Positions 33,888 to 42,719 of a stretch of 63,422 nucleotides of DNA are shown one piece after another. The notes under the pieces are model-generated. The model had not been told where the DNA came from. It did not search any database and saw only the letters and a program-made list of their open reading frames with translations. A program made the position numbers and the translations under genes. The stretch spans positions 1 through 63,422 of the IMG/VR virus record IMGVR_UViG_3300027996_000030; one strand, 5' to 3'. Every line of letters begins with the position of its first letter. Positions within the stretch are counted from its first letter, which is position 1. This DNA comes from a virus.

Positions 33888-35127
33888 CGCCATCCCCATT
33901 GAGATCAGAAACCTTCGACTTCTTTGGCTCATCGAAGATGGCATGGAGATCGCCGTCTGCGTCATCCTCAACCTCGTCGGTGAAGTGGTCCGCCGTACCG
34001 GCTCCGAGAAACGGCATGACTCGTGCCTTCAGCACCTCAAAGTGGTCTGGGTTCTCCAGAAAGTGCTTCCGCAACTTTTCTGCCCCTTGGATCTTGAGCG
34101 GTTTGCCGGGGCAATCCGCCCACGTCATCCAACTAGACCCCTTGATGATTCCGTGCGCTTTGGCGATCTCGATGATCGTCCGCACGTTGTCGATGCCCTC
34201 ACCCCACCGGATGTAGAAGATTTCTTCACGTCCCTGTGAGCGACTGACCTTGCACTTGACCGTCTTAGCCATGATGATCCCACCCACGACACGCTCGTCG
34301 GTCTTGTGGGTCAAGTCGTTGTACTCACGAGCCTTCTCGTTCTTGACACGACGCAACTCCAGCCGCACTGCGGCGTAGAACTTCCAGCCATTGCCGCCTT
34401 GAGGTTGGGTTTTTTTGGCTCCAGGCATCGTCGCCAGCGTTGAACGAATCTGACTGATCCCAACGACGGCGCTTCCACTGCGGGCGATGGTGCCCTTGAT
34501 ATTGGGGAGTTCCTGTGACCACACGCTCTGAAGTTCAGCGACCTTGCCTTGTTCCGCGACCTCAAGAGCGTCACGCTCTGCGATGCGACGTGGGACAGCC
34601 GCGCCCACGGAGTCGAAGATGATGAGATCCACACCCGCCGTGGCGTAAGCCATCGCGTATTTGATCCCGTCCTCCAACGTGTCCGGCTGAAGCAATATGA
34701 ACTTTGAAGGGTCCGTGATGGGAACGCCGAGAGCAGCGGCATAGTCGGGAACGATGTCGTTCTCCCAGTCAATGTAAACTGCCGTGCCTCCGTCGGCGCA
34801 GCACTGAGCCACAGCCTCCAAGCACAGCGTTGTCTTGCCTGCGGATTCGTGACCCCAGATTTGTGTGACCTTGCATCTCGGGAAGCCCGGACAGGGGGAA
34901 ACTCCGAACGTGTTTTTCTCCCCTCCAATGAGGTGGTCGATGACGATGCTGCCACTGGAGATGTGAGGCAGAGATTCTTTCACCGTGTCATCGTCCATCG
35001 CCACCATAATGTCGGTGAACTCCTTACCTTTCTTCTTCTTCAGGAATGCGGTACAAGCATCCAGAGGGTTGATTGCTCCTGCAAGGGCTGCGCTGCCGCC
35101 CTCCTCACTCTTTTTCGCTCTTGCCAT
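33880..35127 (-). CDS. recA: RecA/UvsX-type recombinase
   Basis: The 415-residue protein has a RecA core: Walker A GHESAGKTT near 95, VYIDWEND near 120, Walker B VDLIIFDSVGAAVP near 168 and the DNA-binding loop and sensor GSAVVGISQIRSTL near 220. The C-terminal 60 residues are acidic. It pairs homologous DNA strands in phage recombination and replication restart. It lies in one operon with a RuvC-like resolvase and an SSB-like protein, a compact recombination unit driven from 36583-36614. Confidence 0.9.
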   Translation of the reverse strand: MARAKKSEEGGSAALAGAINPLDACTAFLKKKKGKEFTDIMVAMDDDTVKESLPHISSGSIVIDHLIGGEKNTFGVSPCPGFPRCKVTQIWGHESAGKTTLCLEAVAQCCADGGTAVYIDWENDIVPDYAAALGVPITDPSKFILLQPDTLEDGIKYAMAYATAGVDLIIFDSVGAAVPRRIAERDALEVAEQGKVAELQSVWSQELPNIKGTIARSGSAVVGISQIRSTLATMPGAKKTQPQGGNGWKFYAAVRLELRRVKNEKAREYNDLTHKTDERVVGGIIMAKTVKCKVSRSQGREEIFYIRWGEGIDNVRTIIEIAKAHGIIKGSSWMTWADCPGKPLKIQGAEKLRKHFLENPDHFEVLKARVMPFLGAGTADHFTDEVEDDADGDLHAIFDEPKKSKVSDLNGDGDE

Positions 35128-35788
35128 CGTTGATCTCCTCGTCCCGCAAACGGGACCACAGAAAGAAACGGTCTGACTCTCGGTAGACCATGCCCTTCCT
35201 GATTGTTTTTCCGGCCTTCGCCCCTCGGACGAAAGTGTGAACCTTAGTGAAGTACCGGGTTTCGGTTTCGGTCAACCCCCCTATCTCCAACCTTCCGTCA
35301 TAAAAATCCCAGAACCGTGCAGCGAGCACACCTACCAAGTAGGCGTCGGCCTCGTTGTGATTCCACCGCCCGCCGCCCGTATCGACCTTCGCCGCCTCAA
35401 CCATATCGACCTTATCCATCTTCCATCTGGGAGGACGGTCGATGGTGTCACGGGCATGGGCCTTGGCTTGCAACGGTGACCAGAAGACCACATCCATGCA
35501 CTCGGCATGAAGGGCCTCGCAAGAGTACAGGAACAACCCGTACATTCCCTCCGACCATAGCGCGTCCATGATCGGAAACTCAATGCCAACGCGATCAGGT
35601 TTGTGCTCCTGAAGCACGGCACGCAGGGATTCCCGCATGAACATGTAGCGGGTGATGAAGGTCATCTTGGCGGGAGTACGGAAACGCCCCCGTGCGACAC
35701 ACCGGGCAGGCGTACCGACGAGGGCGTCCGTGTCGTGAATGGCCCAACCAAACTGGGTAAGGCTGGGGTCCAATCCCAAGACCCGCAT
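35105..35788 (-). CDS. RuvC-like Holliday junction resolvase
   Basis: The 227-residue protein has the RNase H-fold resolvase pattern: MRVLGLDPSLTQFGWA (first Asp, residue 7), DRVGIEFP near 67 (Glu) and WNHNEADAYLVGVLAARF near 145 (last Asp). It is longer than bacterial RuvC by about 50 residues at the C-terminus, where it is basic. It starts directly at the end of the SSB-like gene (TGATG-type junction) and overlaps recA by 23 bases. Confidence 0.8.
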   Translation of the reverse strand: MRVLGLDPSLTQFGWAIHDTDALVGTPARCVARGRFRTPAKMTFITRYMFMRESLRAVLQEHKPDRVGIEFPIMDALWSEGMYGLFLYSCEALHAECMDVVFWSPLQAKAHARDTIDRPPRWKMDKVDMVEAAKVDTGGGRWNHNEADAYLVGVLAARFWDFYDGRLEIGGLTETETRYFTKVHTFVRGAKAGKTIRKGMVYRESDRFFLWSRLRDEEINDGKSEKE

Positions 35789-36507
35789 CAGATGCCGATG
35801 CCGTCCAACAGCGCGTCCACGTCTTTGGCAGCGTGGTTCCCGGTCGGACTGGAAGGCTCACCACCCAGCTTCTCCCGAACTTCGTCCAAGGTCAGGGTGC
35901 GGGCCAACTCGCCCTGAATGCCCTCGGCCATCTGACGTGCTTCAGCGAGGATATTCGCGCCAATCGTCCGCAATCCTTCGTCTTTTGCACTGAGGTACTT
36001 CAGAAGGAGACTTTCGCCTTCGGGGGTGAACGTCATCTTTTGGAACTGCCCGTCGCTACACGCCATCGAAAGGTCATGGTCCATGAGCGAGAACCGCTTG
36101 TGGGTCTGCGCGACGGTCTTGTACTTGTCGGGTGAGAACGTCCAAGGCTGCACCTTGAAACCCTTGCCGTTCTTGTAAGAGGCAGCATCAATTTCGCCGT
36201 CCTTATCGGTCGGCCATACGCAGATGATGGTAGCGATCTGCTGCTTCGGCTGTTCGCCAAGCAGGGAGATCATCGCGGAGCGGTTGGCGTTATCCAGCTT
36301 GACGTAGCCAACGCCAGCCTTGTAAATGCGTTCGCATCCCGTGAACTTGATGGTCGCGCCCTCAGCCGGGGTGCCATCCTCTTTGTAGTCAGTGAACCAA
36401 ATGAGACTGACGCGGTATGCGCGTCCCGTTTCGCCCTTGAAACGCTTGGACCGTTGTCCAATGTCGTCGTCGTTTGAGCCGAAGCTGAAGTCAATAAATC
36501 CATCCAT
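35788..36507 (-). CDS. Single-stranded DNA-binding protein-like
   Basis: The 239-residue protein has a beta-barrel-like centre (YRVSLIWFTDY, GYVKLDN, QIATIICVWPTDKDG, FKVQPWTFSPDKYKT) and a short acidic-hydrophobic tail VDALLDGIGI, as SSB proteins use to bind partners. A similar tail ends the next gene upstream (VEDLLEDLDL). It shows no direct match to bacterial SSB; the assignment rests on fold pattern, tail and position before a resolvase and RecA. Confidence 0.65.
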   Translation of the reverse strand: MDGFIDFSFGSNDDDIGQRSKRFKGETGRAYRVSLIWFTDYKEDGTPAEGATIKFTGCERIYKAGVGYVKLDNANRSAMISLLGEQPKQQIATIICVWPTDKDGEIDAASYKNGKGFKVQPWTFSPDKYKTVAQTHKRFSLMDHDLSMACSDGQFQKMTFTPEGESLLLKYLSAKDEGLRTIGANILAEARQMAEGIQGELARTLTLDEVREKLGGEPSSPTGNHAAKDVDALLDGIGI

Positions 36508-36582
36508 GATGGGTTCTCCTAGAAGCGCAGGTTGTAGGTCAGATGCTCATTGTGAGCGATGAAGTGAAGTGCGCTGGGTCGT

Positions 36583-36614
36583 CTATACCCGGCGTGGGGA
36601 TCAGAGTTACCCCC
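36583..36614 (-). promoter_or_regulatory. Middle promoter-like motif before the SSB-RuvC-RecA operon
   Basis: On the minus strand GGGGGTAAC, 14 bases, CGGGTATAG. It touches the stop codon of the gene upstream and lies 76 bases before the SSB-like start. Confidence 0.65.
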
Positions 36615-37471
36615 TAAAGGTCCAGATCCTCTAAAAGATCCTCAACGGACCGAAGGCCCTTGCCTTCCTCAACGGCGGGGGCGGCGATGGCTGACAGATA
36701 CGCATCGGCGGCGGCGTCGTCGCTCAAGGGCTTCAAGGGGTACAGGTCGTGCCCACCATCACGGTAGGGCAAAGCTGCGCCTGACGGCTCCGTCTCCACA
36801 GCGGGATCGGATTCCACAGCGGGATCGGATTCCACAGCGGAAACGATCGCCGCAAGGTCAGGCTCGGAGTGCCTTTTGCCCGTGAACATCTCATGCAGAT
36901 CCTTGAGGGTCTGCTTATCCACATTGGGAGCGGCTTCCAGATCGGGAGTCACCGTACCGGGAGAGGGTTTTGATCCCCAACGGGATCCAAGCCCAATCTC
37001 CTCCTGACACAGCTTCATTTGATCACGCAGACGGCCTTGTGCATCCTTTAGATCGGCACGCTTGGCCTTGATCACAATCAAGACTGCTTCCAAGTCGAAC
37101 TGGGTTTGAGCGACCTTTGAGAGCAAACGCACCTGATCTTGGAGCTTCATCGTTGCAAGAGCATCACGGTCAGCCACGTTGCGTCCAGAGCGGACCTCGG
37201 GATCATTAGCGAAGAGGTGCTTTTTCGAGAGGTCAAACTCAACCTCCATCGTCCGATGAACGGCACGGTACTTCTGGAGCCACTGACTGACGCGGAGAAA
37301 CAACCCCTCACAACCAGTCAGCATCCGACGTGCATCAGCCACCTTCCCGTTGAGACGCTTGGGTCCAAACTGGAGAGGGTCCACATCCAAATGAACTTCC
37401 ATGTCCGTGAGCATGGAGAACACCGAGTCGATAGCCTCAACCGAGACTTCAGGGAGTTCAGGGAGTTCCAT
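36614..37471 (-). CDS. Coiled-coil protein with acidic C-terminal tail
   Basis: The 285-residue protein is helical from about 5 to 170 (RRMLTGCEGLFLRVSQWLQK, then LEAVLIVIKAKRADLKDAQG). It then has a low-complexity region with tandem AVESDP copies near 215-230 and ends SVEDLLEDLDL. The tail resembles that of the SSB-like protein, so both may bind the same partner. It could be a recombination mediator or replisome adapter; this is inference from tail and context only. Confidence 0.6.
   Translation of the reverse strand: MELPELPEVSVEAIDSVFSMLTDMEVHLDVDPLQFGPKRLNGKVADARRMLTGCEGLFLRVSQWLQKYRAVHRTMEVEFDLSKKHLFANDPEVRSGRNVADRDALATMKLQDQVRLLSKVAQTQFDLEAVLIVIKAKRADLKDAQGRLRDQMKLCQEEIGLGSRWGSKPSPGTVTPDLEAAPNVDKQTLKDLHEMFTGKRHSEPDLAAIVSAVESDPAVESDPAVETEPSGAALPYRDGGHDLYPLKPLSDDAAADAYLSAIAAPAVEEGKGLRSVEDLLEDLDL
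36795..36840 (-). repeat. 18-bp coding tandem repeat (2.6 copies)
   Basis: The unit TCCACAGCGGGATCGGAT is repeated exactly and encodes the AVESDP copies in the acidic linker of the coiled-coil protein. Copy number is likely to vary between related phages. Confidence 0.8.
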
Positions 37472-37900
37472 TTATGCAGCCTCAACCTTGGCTTGAGCTT
37501 GTTCGACGGGGAGGGTGCGGCTCAAGTGAGCCAGCGCGTTGCGTTTGAGGTCACGCACCTTTGCATCGAAGGAAGCGATGGAGATAGCCCCCTCGGACAA
37601 GGCAGCGCGCCAAGCGGCAATGGCGGCCTCCATTGAGAGGATGATGTGGGCAACCTGTGCGTCCTGCAAGGTCATGCCCGAAGCCGCGTGCTCGTCCGTG
37701 GTGGTGATGAGATCCATATCTGCACCGGGACCGGAGGCGTCATCCTGAACAGTGTCCCATGCGGCGCTCATACCAGCGAAGTAGTCACCCCGCTTTGTCT
37801 TGACGGCTCGGGTCGCAACGACCTTCGTGATCCGCATACGACCTTTCACACGGCTCACTGTGTCCTTGATATGCTGAATATGGTTGGGATCGGCTGCCAT
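37472..37900 (-). CDS. Protein of unknown function
   Basis: A 142-residue protein with a basic N-terminal segment (RVKGRMRITKVVATRAVKTK) and Ala-rich helices after residue 75. Its stop codon overlaps the next ATG, so it forms an operon with the coiled-coil gene. No family is recognised. Confidence 0.6.
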   Translation of the reverse strand: MAADPNHIQHIKDTVSRVKGRMRITKVVATRAVKTKRGDYFAGMSAAWDTVQDDASGPGADMDLITTTDEHAASGMTLQDAQVAHIILSMEAAIAAWRAALSEGAISIASFDAKVRDLKRNALAHLSRTLPVEQAQAKVEAA

Positions 37901-37946
37901 GATGGACTCCTGATTTTGTCCAACCCCTACGAGGGGCGGTCCATCC

Positions 37947-37978
37947 CTTTACCGGAACAAAGGGGTGGCTTTACCCCC
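37947..37978 (-). promoter_or_regulatory. Middle promoter-like motif before the 37900-36614 operon
   Basis: On the minus strand GGGGGTAAA, 14 bases, CCGGTAAAG, the closest fit to the consensus. It touches the stop codon of the helicase gene. A small CCCCT/AGGGG stem lies in the leader. Confidence 0.7.
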
Positions 37979-40221
37979 TACTCCCACAGACGACCCAAAA
38001 GGTGTGTGTTGCGCTTGTTGGCCTTGTCGTTCTGGACCGCTTTCCAGACAGCATGGCGCGTCCCTACAATGAGGACACGCTTCTTGGCTCGCGTGATCGC
38101 CGTGTAAAGCAGGTTTCGCTGCAACTGCCACCCAAAGGACTCAAGCATGGGCACCACGATAATGTCGTACTCCTGCCCTTGGCTTTTGTGGATGGTCTGT
38201 GCGTAAGCGAGCCGGATAGGGGGCGATCCGTCCTTCAAGTTGTACCGGATCTCCTGTCGAGGCTGACCCGGCTCCGCGAAAACGTGAATCACCAGTTCTT
38301 TCGTCTTGTGGTTGATCCTGTTGACCTTGCCCACGTCGCCATTGTAGACGCTTCGTTCGTAGTCATTTTTGACCACCATGATCCTGTCGCCTTCGCGGAC
38401 CACGGACCCTGCCAGATTTCTCTCCGCTCGGGAACCGCTTGGGGGATTGATCGCCAAGCGCAGCATCTCATTGAGGTTGGTGACCCCAGCGTCACCCGCG
38501 TGGCGAGGTGAGAGCACCTGGAAGTTGACGCTCTTGTCATACAGCCTCTTGGCGATCTGCATGACAAGCAGCGAAGCTATCTTGTCGTCGTATGCCTCAA
38601 TGAGCTTGAAGTCGGGCTGTTCCACGTCAGGCATACGGCCTGCATGGACATCGTGGGCTGCGACGACAATCCCAGAGGTTCCTTCCTGACGGAAAATCTC
38701 ATGGAGATGCGTGTGGGGAAACGCCTTGGACGCTGCGAGATCACGGAGAACATCGCCCGCTCCGACAGAAGGCAACTGGAACGGGTCGCCCACGAACACC
38801 ATCCGACACGTCGGGAGTGTCCCTTGGAGGAGTCGATACAGCATGTGGAGATCAAGCATAGAGGACTCGTCTACGATCACGACCTGTGCTGGGTGTGGGT
38901 TCTCGGGACCGTGCCCCCATTCTTGTTTCTTGGTGTCATCGTCAGAGGTGCCTTGTTCCAACCCGACGATGCCAACGTAGGTGGACTCACGTTCAGAGGC
39001 GTCCTTCTTCCACCCCTTCGCAGCAAAGGCGCGATGAACGGTCGAAGCATCCGAACCCGTCACTGAAGCCAACCGCTTCGCCGCGATGCCTGTAGGGGCT
39101 ACAAGTAGGAACGGGATGCTGGCGTCCTTCAGCACGGACACCGCTGCCCTGAGCGTCGTCGTCTTGCCTGTACCGGGAAGCCCTGTGAACACGCTGACAG
39201 GAACAGTCAGGACACGGAGGGCAGCGAGCCGCTGCGTCTCGGTCAACGTGACCTGATGACCCTGCGCCCACTTGTTCAACTCGTCTTCAGCATACGCCTT
39301 ATCCAAGCCCTCACCCGCTTCGGCATGGCGTTGAGACAGAATCTCCGCGCACTCAACCTCCATTCGGTGTGTCCACGGGTCGTACAAAAGGACCGTGCCC
39401 TCGTTGTTGCGCTCCACAACCAACTGCTTCTGCCCATGCAAGAGCGTGATAGCGGCGGCGATCTGTGACGACGGGATTTCTGCACCGGGGATCATCTTGT
39501 TCACCGCGTTGAGCACCTGCCCGGTGAGCGCGTACACATGACCCTCCTTTGCGACATCCTGTACGGCGGTCAGGACTGCACCGCTCAGACGACCCTCGTT
39601 GCTCAAGGGGACATTGAGCCTTCGGGCTACTTCATCGGCTTCCGCGAACTTGATCCCAGCCACTCGAACCAAGATCCACGGGTCTTCTGTGATCTTCTCC
39701 TCCAACTCATCTCCGAGAACGCTCCACACCTTGCCGATGACGCGGGCCGGAACCCCCGCCTCGGACAAGAACAGGGCTGCATCAAGATGGGCTTTGAGCG
39801 CACGCCAACGAGTGATCACGAACAGGGCGGACATCTCGTCTAGGCCAGACCCCGTGAGATCCCCTGCATCAAGCATCTCTACGAGGCTCATGCCTCTACT
39901 CTCCGCGTGGATCAACAACTGGAGTCGAAGCTGTGGGCCGACCCCATTGGCGGAAAGGGCTGAGATTGATCTCTCCTCGGTCCACCTTTGAACGGCGACA
40001 GGACTGCGTGTCACGGATATCTGCCGCCCATATTGGCGATGGGTGATCCACTTGCCTGCAAAGGACACCCAGGAACCTACAACGACATTCTGCGCCGGGA
40101 ACGCTCCCGTGACGGTGACGGAGGTGGTCGCCTCACCATCGAGAACGACCTTGGCGATCCGAAAATCGTCATTCTGATAAATGATCGCAGCGACTCGACC
40201 GCTGTAGGACTGCTCAGTCAT
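37978..40221 (-). CDS. recD2: RecD2-type DNA helicase
   Basis: The 747-residue protein has the RecD2 layout: an N-terminal OB-like domain (about 1-80), helix-hairpin-helix region and long linker, then the superfamily 1 motor. Walker A GLPGTGKTTT lies near 350, motif II VVIVDESSML near 450, motif III VFVGDPFQLPSVGAGD near 475, and the late motifs AQTIHKSQGQEYD and LLYTAITRAKKRV near 680-720. It unwinds DNA with 5'-3' polarity in known relatives. The ATG overlaps the gene upstream. No RecB or RecC is present, as is usual for RecD2. Confidence 0.85.
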   Translation of the reverse strand: MTEQSYSGRVAAIIYQNDDFRIAKVVLDGEATTSVTVTGAFPAQNVVVGSWVSFAGKWITHRQYGRQISVTRSPVAVQRWTEERSISALSANGVGPQLRLQLLIHAESRGMSLVEMLDAGDLTGSGLDEMSALFVITRWRALKAHLDAALFLSEAGVPARVIGKVWSVLGDELEEKITEDPWILVRVAGIKFAEADEVARRLNVPLSNEGRLSGAVLTAVQDVAKEGHVYALTGQVLNAVNKMIPGAEIPSSQIAAAITLLHGQKQLVVERNNEGTVLLYDPWTHRMEVECAEILSQRHAEAGEGLDKAYAEDELNKWAQGHQVTLTETQRLAALRVLTVPVSVFTGLPGTGKTTTLRAAVSVLKDASIPFLLVAPTGIAAKRLASVTGSDASTVHRAFAAKGWKKDASERESTYVGIVGLEQGTSDDDTKKQEWGHGPENPHPAQVVIVDESSMLDLHMLYRLLQGTLPTCRMVFVGDPFQLPSVGAGDVLRDLAASKAFPHTHLHEIFRQEGTSGIVVAAHDVHAGRMPDVEQPDFKLIEAYDDKIASLLVMQIAKRLYDKSVNFQVLSPRHAGDAGVTNLNEMLRLAINPPSGSRAERNLAGSVVREGDRIMVVKNDYERSVYNGDVGKVNRINHKTKELVIHVFAEPGQPRQEIRYNLKDGSPPIRLAYAQTIHKSQGQEYDIIVVPMLESFGWQLQRNLLYTAITRAKKRVLIVGTRHAVWKAVQNDKANKRNTHLLGRLWE

Positions 40222-40687
40222 TGATGACACCCTTGAGGGATTCCAGTACCGCCACCATCAGTTCTGCTTCACGAAGCAGTGCTTCAGAGGACGCATCTGG
40301 TTCTGGTTCTTGTAGGGATTCATTGGTCATCAAGATCAAGCGACCATGATGGCCATTCATCACATCAAAGCGGAGCACGCCAGCCCCCACACTCCAACTC
40401 CCTTCACCGCTCTGGGAAAGGGTGCCGTTGTGACTCTGGTTGAACAACCAACCGGGTTGTTCACTGTGCCCATGCGGACAGTGACCATTCCACAAACAGG
40501 AACCGCCTCCGGGGAGGCTCTTGTTGACCGGCTGTGGAGGGAAGTGATGAAGGTGCGCTAGAAGATCGACGTGGAGCCAATCACCCAGAACCGTACTCAG
40601 ACTCTGCCGAACACGGCCCGCCGTGTGGACGTGGATATCGTTGAGGGCCACTTCAAAGAGGCCCTCCAATAAGAGTAGGGGTTTCAT
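40214..40687 (-). CDS. Protein of unknown function
   Basis: A 157-residue protein, His-rich in its first half (HVDLLAHLHHFPPQ), with two Cys and an acidic helical C-terminus (SSEALLREAELMVAVLESLK). It is the first gene before the helicase and lies 9 bases behind a middle motif. Its ribosome binding site is weak. No family is recognised. Confidence 0.55.
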   Translation of the reverse strand: MKPLLLLEGLFEVALNDIHVHTAGRVRQSLSTVLGDWLHVDLLAHLHHFPPQPVNKSLPGGGSCLWNGHCPHGHSEQPGWLFNQSHNGTLSQSGEGSWSVGAGVLRFDVMNGHHGRLILMTNESLQEPEPDASSEALLREAELMVAVLESLKGVIND

Positions 40688-40695
40688 GCTTACCT

Positions 40696-40727
40696 ACTTA
40701 CCCGTAAGGAGCCGAGACTTTGCCCCC
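40696..40727 (-). promoter_or_regulatory. Middle promoter-like motif before the helicase operon
   Basis: On the minus strand GGGGGCAAA, 14 bases, CGGGTAAGT. The ATG follows only 8 bases after the downstream half, so the leader is very short. Confidence 0.65.
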
Positions 40728-40730
40728 GTT

Positions 40731-40964
40731 TCAGAGTGCCTTGTGGACAAGTGCCTTCATGGAACGGATCGCCTGGACGTAGGACAACGCCGGGACACGG
40801 GCGGTGTCGGAAAAGTACCCCCGTTTGAGATCAGACAAAGAGGCGTCTGTGCTGTCGAACAAGAAAACGACACGCTTCCCTTCCCGCTCCACCCCCAGGA
40901 ACGGGACTTCAGCCACCCGAAGGTACGCCGCGTAGTAGAGATCAGATGTTCGATATGAGATCAA
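40731..40964 (-). CDS. DUF5659-type small protein
   Basis: A 77-residue protein (TTG start 40964, read LISYRTSDLYYAAYLRVAEV) with FLGVEREGKRVVFLFD near 24 and DLKRGYFSDTARVPALSYVQ near 45. This pattern is that of the DUF5659 family of small proteins found in phages and mobile elements. Its ribosome binding site GGAG lies in the right arm of the terminator hairpin at 40973-41000, so translation may be blocked when that hairpin folds. No middle motif precedes it, so it is probably read through from the structural gene upstream. Confidence 0.65.
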   Translation of the reverse strand: MISYRTSDLYYAAYLRVAEVPFLGVEREGKRVVFLFDSTDASLSDLKRGYFSDTARVPALSYVQAIRSMKALVHKAL

Positions 40965-41000
40965 AAGAGAAACTCCGGGCACGATAGATCGTACCCGGAG
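40963..41000 (-). terminator. Intrinsic terminator after the structural gene at 41051
   Basis: On the minus strand CTCCGGGTACGAT pairs with ATCGTGCCCGGAG (one mismatch, two-base tip) and is followed by TTTCTCTTTT. This is a good stem with a U-rich tail, about 50 bases after the stop of a gene that is probably strongly expressed. The right arm also holds the ribosome binding site of the next gene. Confidence 0.75.
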
Positions 41001-41050
41001 CTAAGTAAATCAAGCAATCGGAGGAAGGTTGAGGGACAACCCGCCCAAGA

Positions 41051-41743
41051 TTAGACGAGGACCGCGCCGGTATCGTCGTAGCAGACGGCTGCGGCACCGG
41101 CAACCGTGCCGTAGGTGAAGGTCGCAGCGGTAAGGGTAGCAAGATCACCACCACCGAGGGACATCGAGAACGCTCCGCTTTGGTACAACTGACGGTAATC
41201 GCCAGCGTCGAACGTGCCGGACACCGAAGGATTGAAGGTGCCCGTAGGCGTTTCGGTGACGGAACCCGCTGGGAGGGTGTAGGTGTTGCCCGAAATGATT
41301 TGGAGGACTTCAGCCACCGAACCCGTCGAGGCGGAACCACCGGCACTCGTAAGCTCCGTGGTGGCCGCAACAAGAGACAAAGCGACATTGATGGCCGCCA
41401 GGGTCAAAGCACCACCGGCATCAGCGATTGCGATGAGCGCGGTGGAGGCGGTGAGTGCGTCAGCGTCCGAGAAAGCGCCTGTACCTGCTCCGAGGCCGGT
41501 GGCCTCAACGTGGTCGAGCAAATAGGCGGCGAGGCCGACGTAAGCAGCGGCGGTTACGTCATCACCACCGGCTGCGGCGGTGACGACAGCATCGTTTTCG
41601 ACGCGATCACCGAGATATCCGCTCTGGGAAACCTTGTCGTAAGTCAAGGACCGACGAGAGGTGTTGGGCTTCAGGTCCGTGATCTGAACGATCCCGTGTG
41701 AAAGGTCGGTACGAATCCGACAGATATATGCTTCGTTGGCCAT
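41051..41743 (-). CDS. Putative major virion structural protein, Ala/Thr/Gly-rich
   Basis: The 230-residue protein starts at ATG 41743 (MANEAYICRIRTDL) with GGAG upstream. After a short N-terminal arm (LKPNTSRRSLTYDKVSQSGY) it is dominated by Ala, Thr, Gly and Val in strands and helices, with no charged active site. Own late motif, strong ribosome binding site and strong terminator suggest high expression, as for a tail tube, decoration or capsid-associated protein. The exact role is not readable. Confidence 0.65.
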   Translation of the reverse strand: MANEAYICRIRTDLSHGIVQITDLKPNTSRRSLTYDKVSQSGYLGDRVENDAVVTAAAGGDDVTAAAYVGLAAYLLDHVEATGLGAGTGAFSDADALTASTALIAIADAGGALTLAAINVALSLVAATTELTSAGGSASTGSVAEVLQIISGNTYTLPAGSVTETPTGTFNPSVSGTFDAGDYRQLYQSGAFSMSLGGGDLATLTAATFTYGTVAGAAAVCYDDTGAVLV

Positions 41744-41796
41744 GATGTGTACTCCGAAAGTGAGATGAAAGGTTGGACCCTCACTCATTGAGGGCC

Positions 41797-41813
41797 TTAT
41801 CGAATGATTACCG
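41797..41813 (-). promoter_or_regulatory. Late promoter-like motif, variant copy 7
   Basis: CGGTAA, five bases, CGATAA on the minus strand, 53 bases before the structural gene at 41051-41743. The second half differs from the usual CTAT form. Confidence 0.45.
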
Positions 41814-42485
41814 AAGTCCGCTGACCACGGTGGCAGTCAGGGAGAAGTCTACGGTGCCACCGTCACCGTGAAAGTAGAGAGCGGTCCCGCCAAAAGCGAA
41901 GGTCTGAGTAGCTCCTGCGGCCAAGATTGCTTCGGGCATTCCTGCATCCAAAGCAACGTACAGCACGTCGGCAAGGTCACCGTTCGATATCGTGATGTTA
42001 TCGAGCATCCGAGGAAATGAGATCACCATTGCCCCAGAGGGCGGTAGACCTGTCGCCAAAACAGCAACGTCAGGAGCGGTGCCCGACAGAGAGATGGTGC
42101 GGTGGGCGGTGCTGAAGAAATTAGCCGGGGGCACTACGACGATAGGGCCGACAGGCAAAGACGCACCTGTATGATCAATCTCAGTCACCCGGACAAAGTT
42201 GATCCCGGAGTCGCCGTGGATGGTAGCCGATGAGTAATCATCGAAGTTGACCTGAGCGACCGTGCGATCTCGAAAGTTCTCTGCCACTCGACTGACCGAG
42301 TTGGACTGAAGCGTCGGAGAACGGAACCAAGTGCCTCTCGGAATCGTGAACATCGTCGTCGCGCCAGCGAAAGCGGCGTCCAGAGTGTTCGCAGCGCCGA
42401 ACTGATACTGAGCGACGTGGGGGCGGTTCGTCAGAATGAACTGTGCCACGCCTGTCCCACGCTCACCTAGATGGGGTGTAGCCAT
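41808..42485 (-). CDS. Putative virion structural protein
   Basis: A 225-residue, beta-rich protein (GVAQFILTNRPHVAQYQFGA, GTWFRSPTLQS, INFVRVTEIDHTGASLPVGP) with few charged residues and no enzyme motif. It has its own exact late motif 33 bases upstream, with GGAG before the ATG. It probably forms part of the capsid or tail with its neighbour at 41051. Confidence 0.65.
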   Translation of the reverse strand: MATPHLGERGTGVAQFILTNRPHVAQYQFGAANTLDAAFAGATTMFTIPRGTWFRSPTLQSNSVSRVAENFRDRTVAQVNFDDYSSATIHGDSGINFVRVTEIDHTGASLPVGPIVVVPPANFFSTAHRTISLSGTAPDVAVLATGLPPSGAMVISFPRMLDNITISNGDLADVLYVALDAGMPEAILAAGATQTFAFGGTALYFHGDGGTVDFSLTATVVSGLR

Positions 42486-42513
42486 ATCGTGCTCTCCTAC
42501 ACTGAAAGGAGAG

Positions 42514-42530
42514 CGATAGACGAGCTACCG
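42514..42530 (-). promoter_or_regulatory. Late promoter-like motif, copy 8
   Basis: CGGTAG, five bases, CTATCG on the minus strand, an exact match, overlapping the stop region of the small membrane protein gene and 28 bases before the structural gene at 41808-42485. Confidence 0.65.
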
Positions 42531-42719
42531 AGATGAAGGCCCCGAATCCGCGTCGATGATGTTCCGGTCACGGGCGAGGCGTTGACGAACACCGATGAAC
42601 AAACGCAAGACCACTACTGCCGCCATGACCGTGAACACAAATGACTTCACGAAGGCGGTGCTGAAGTCCACTGTCGCAGCCTCCATGAGCGTGAGATCAT
42701 TAGGTTCGGGTTCGATCAC
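42525..42719 (-). CDS. Small single-pass membrane protein
   Basis: A 64-residue protein with one hydrophobic segment at about 23-45 (AFVKSFVFTVMAAVVVLRLF) and a basic, then acidic, C-terminus. The start is a GTG that overlaps the preceding stop (GTGA). It could be a holin-like or virion membrane-contact protein, but one segment alone does not decide. Confidence 0.55.
   Translation of the reverse strand: MIEPEPNDLTLMEAATVDFSTAFVKSFVFTVMAAVVVLRLFIGVRQRLARDRNIIDADSGPSSR

Noticed and set aside
33888-33971. N-terminal extension of the gene at 33549-33887
   Set aside because: It lies inside recA and has no ribosome binding site; the ATG that overlaps the recA stop is the better start.
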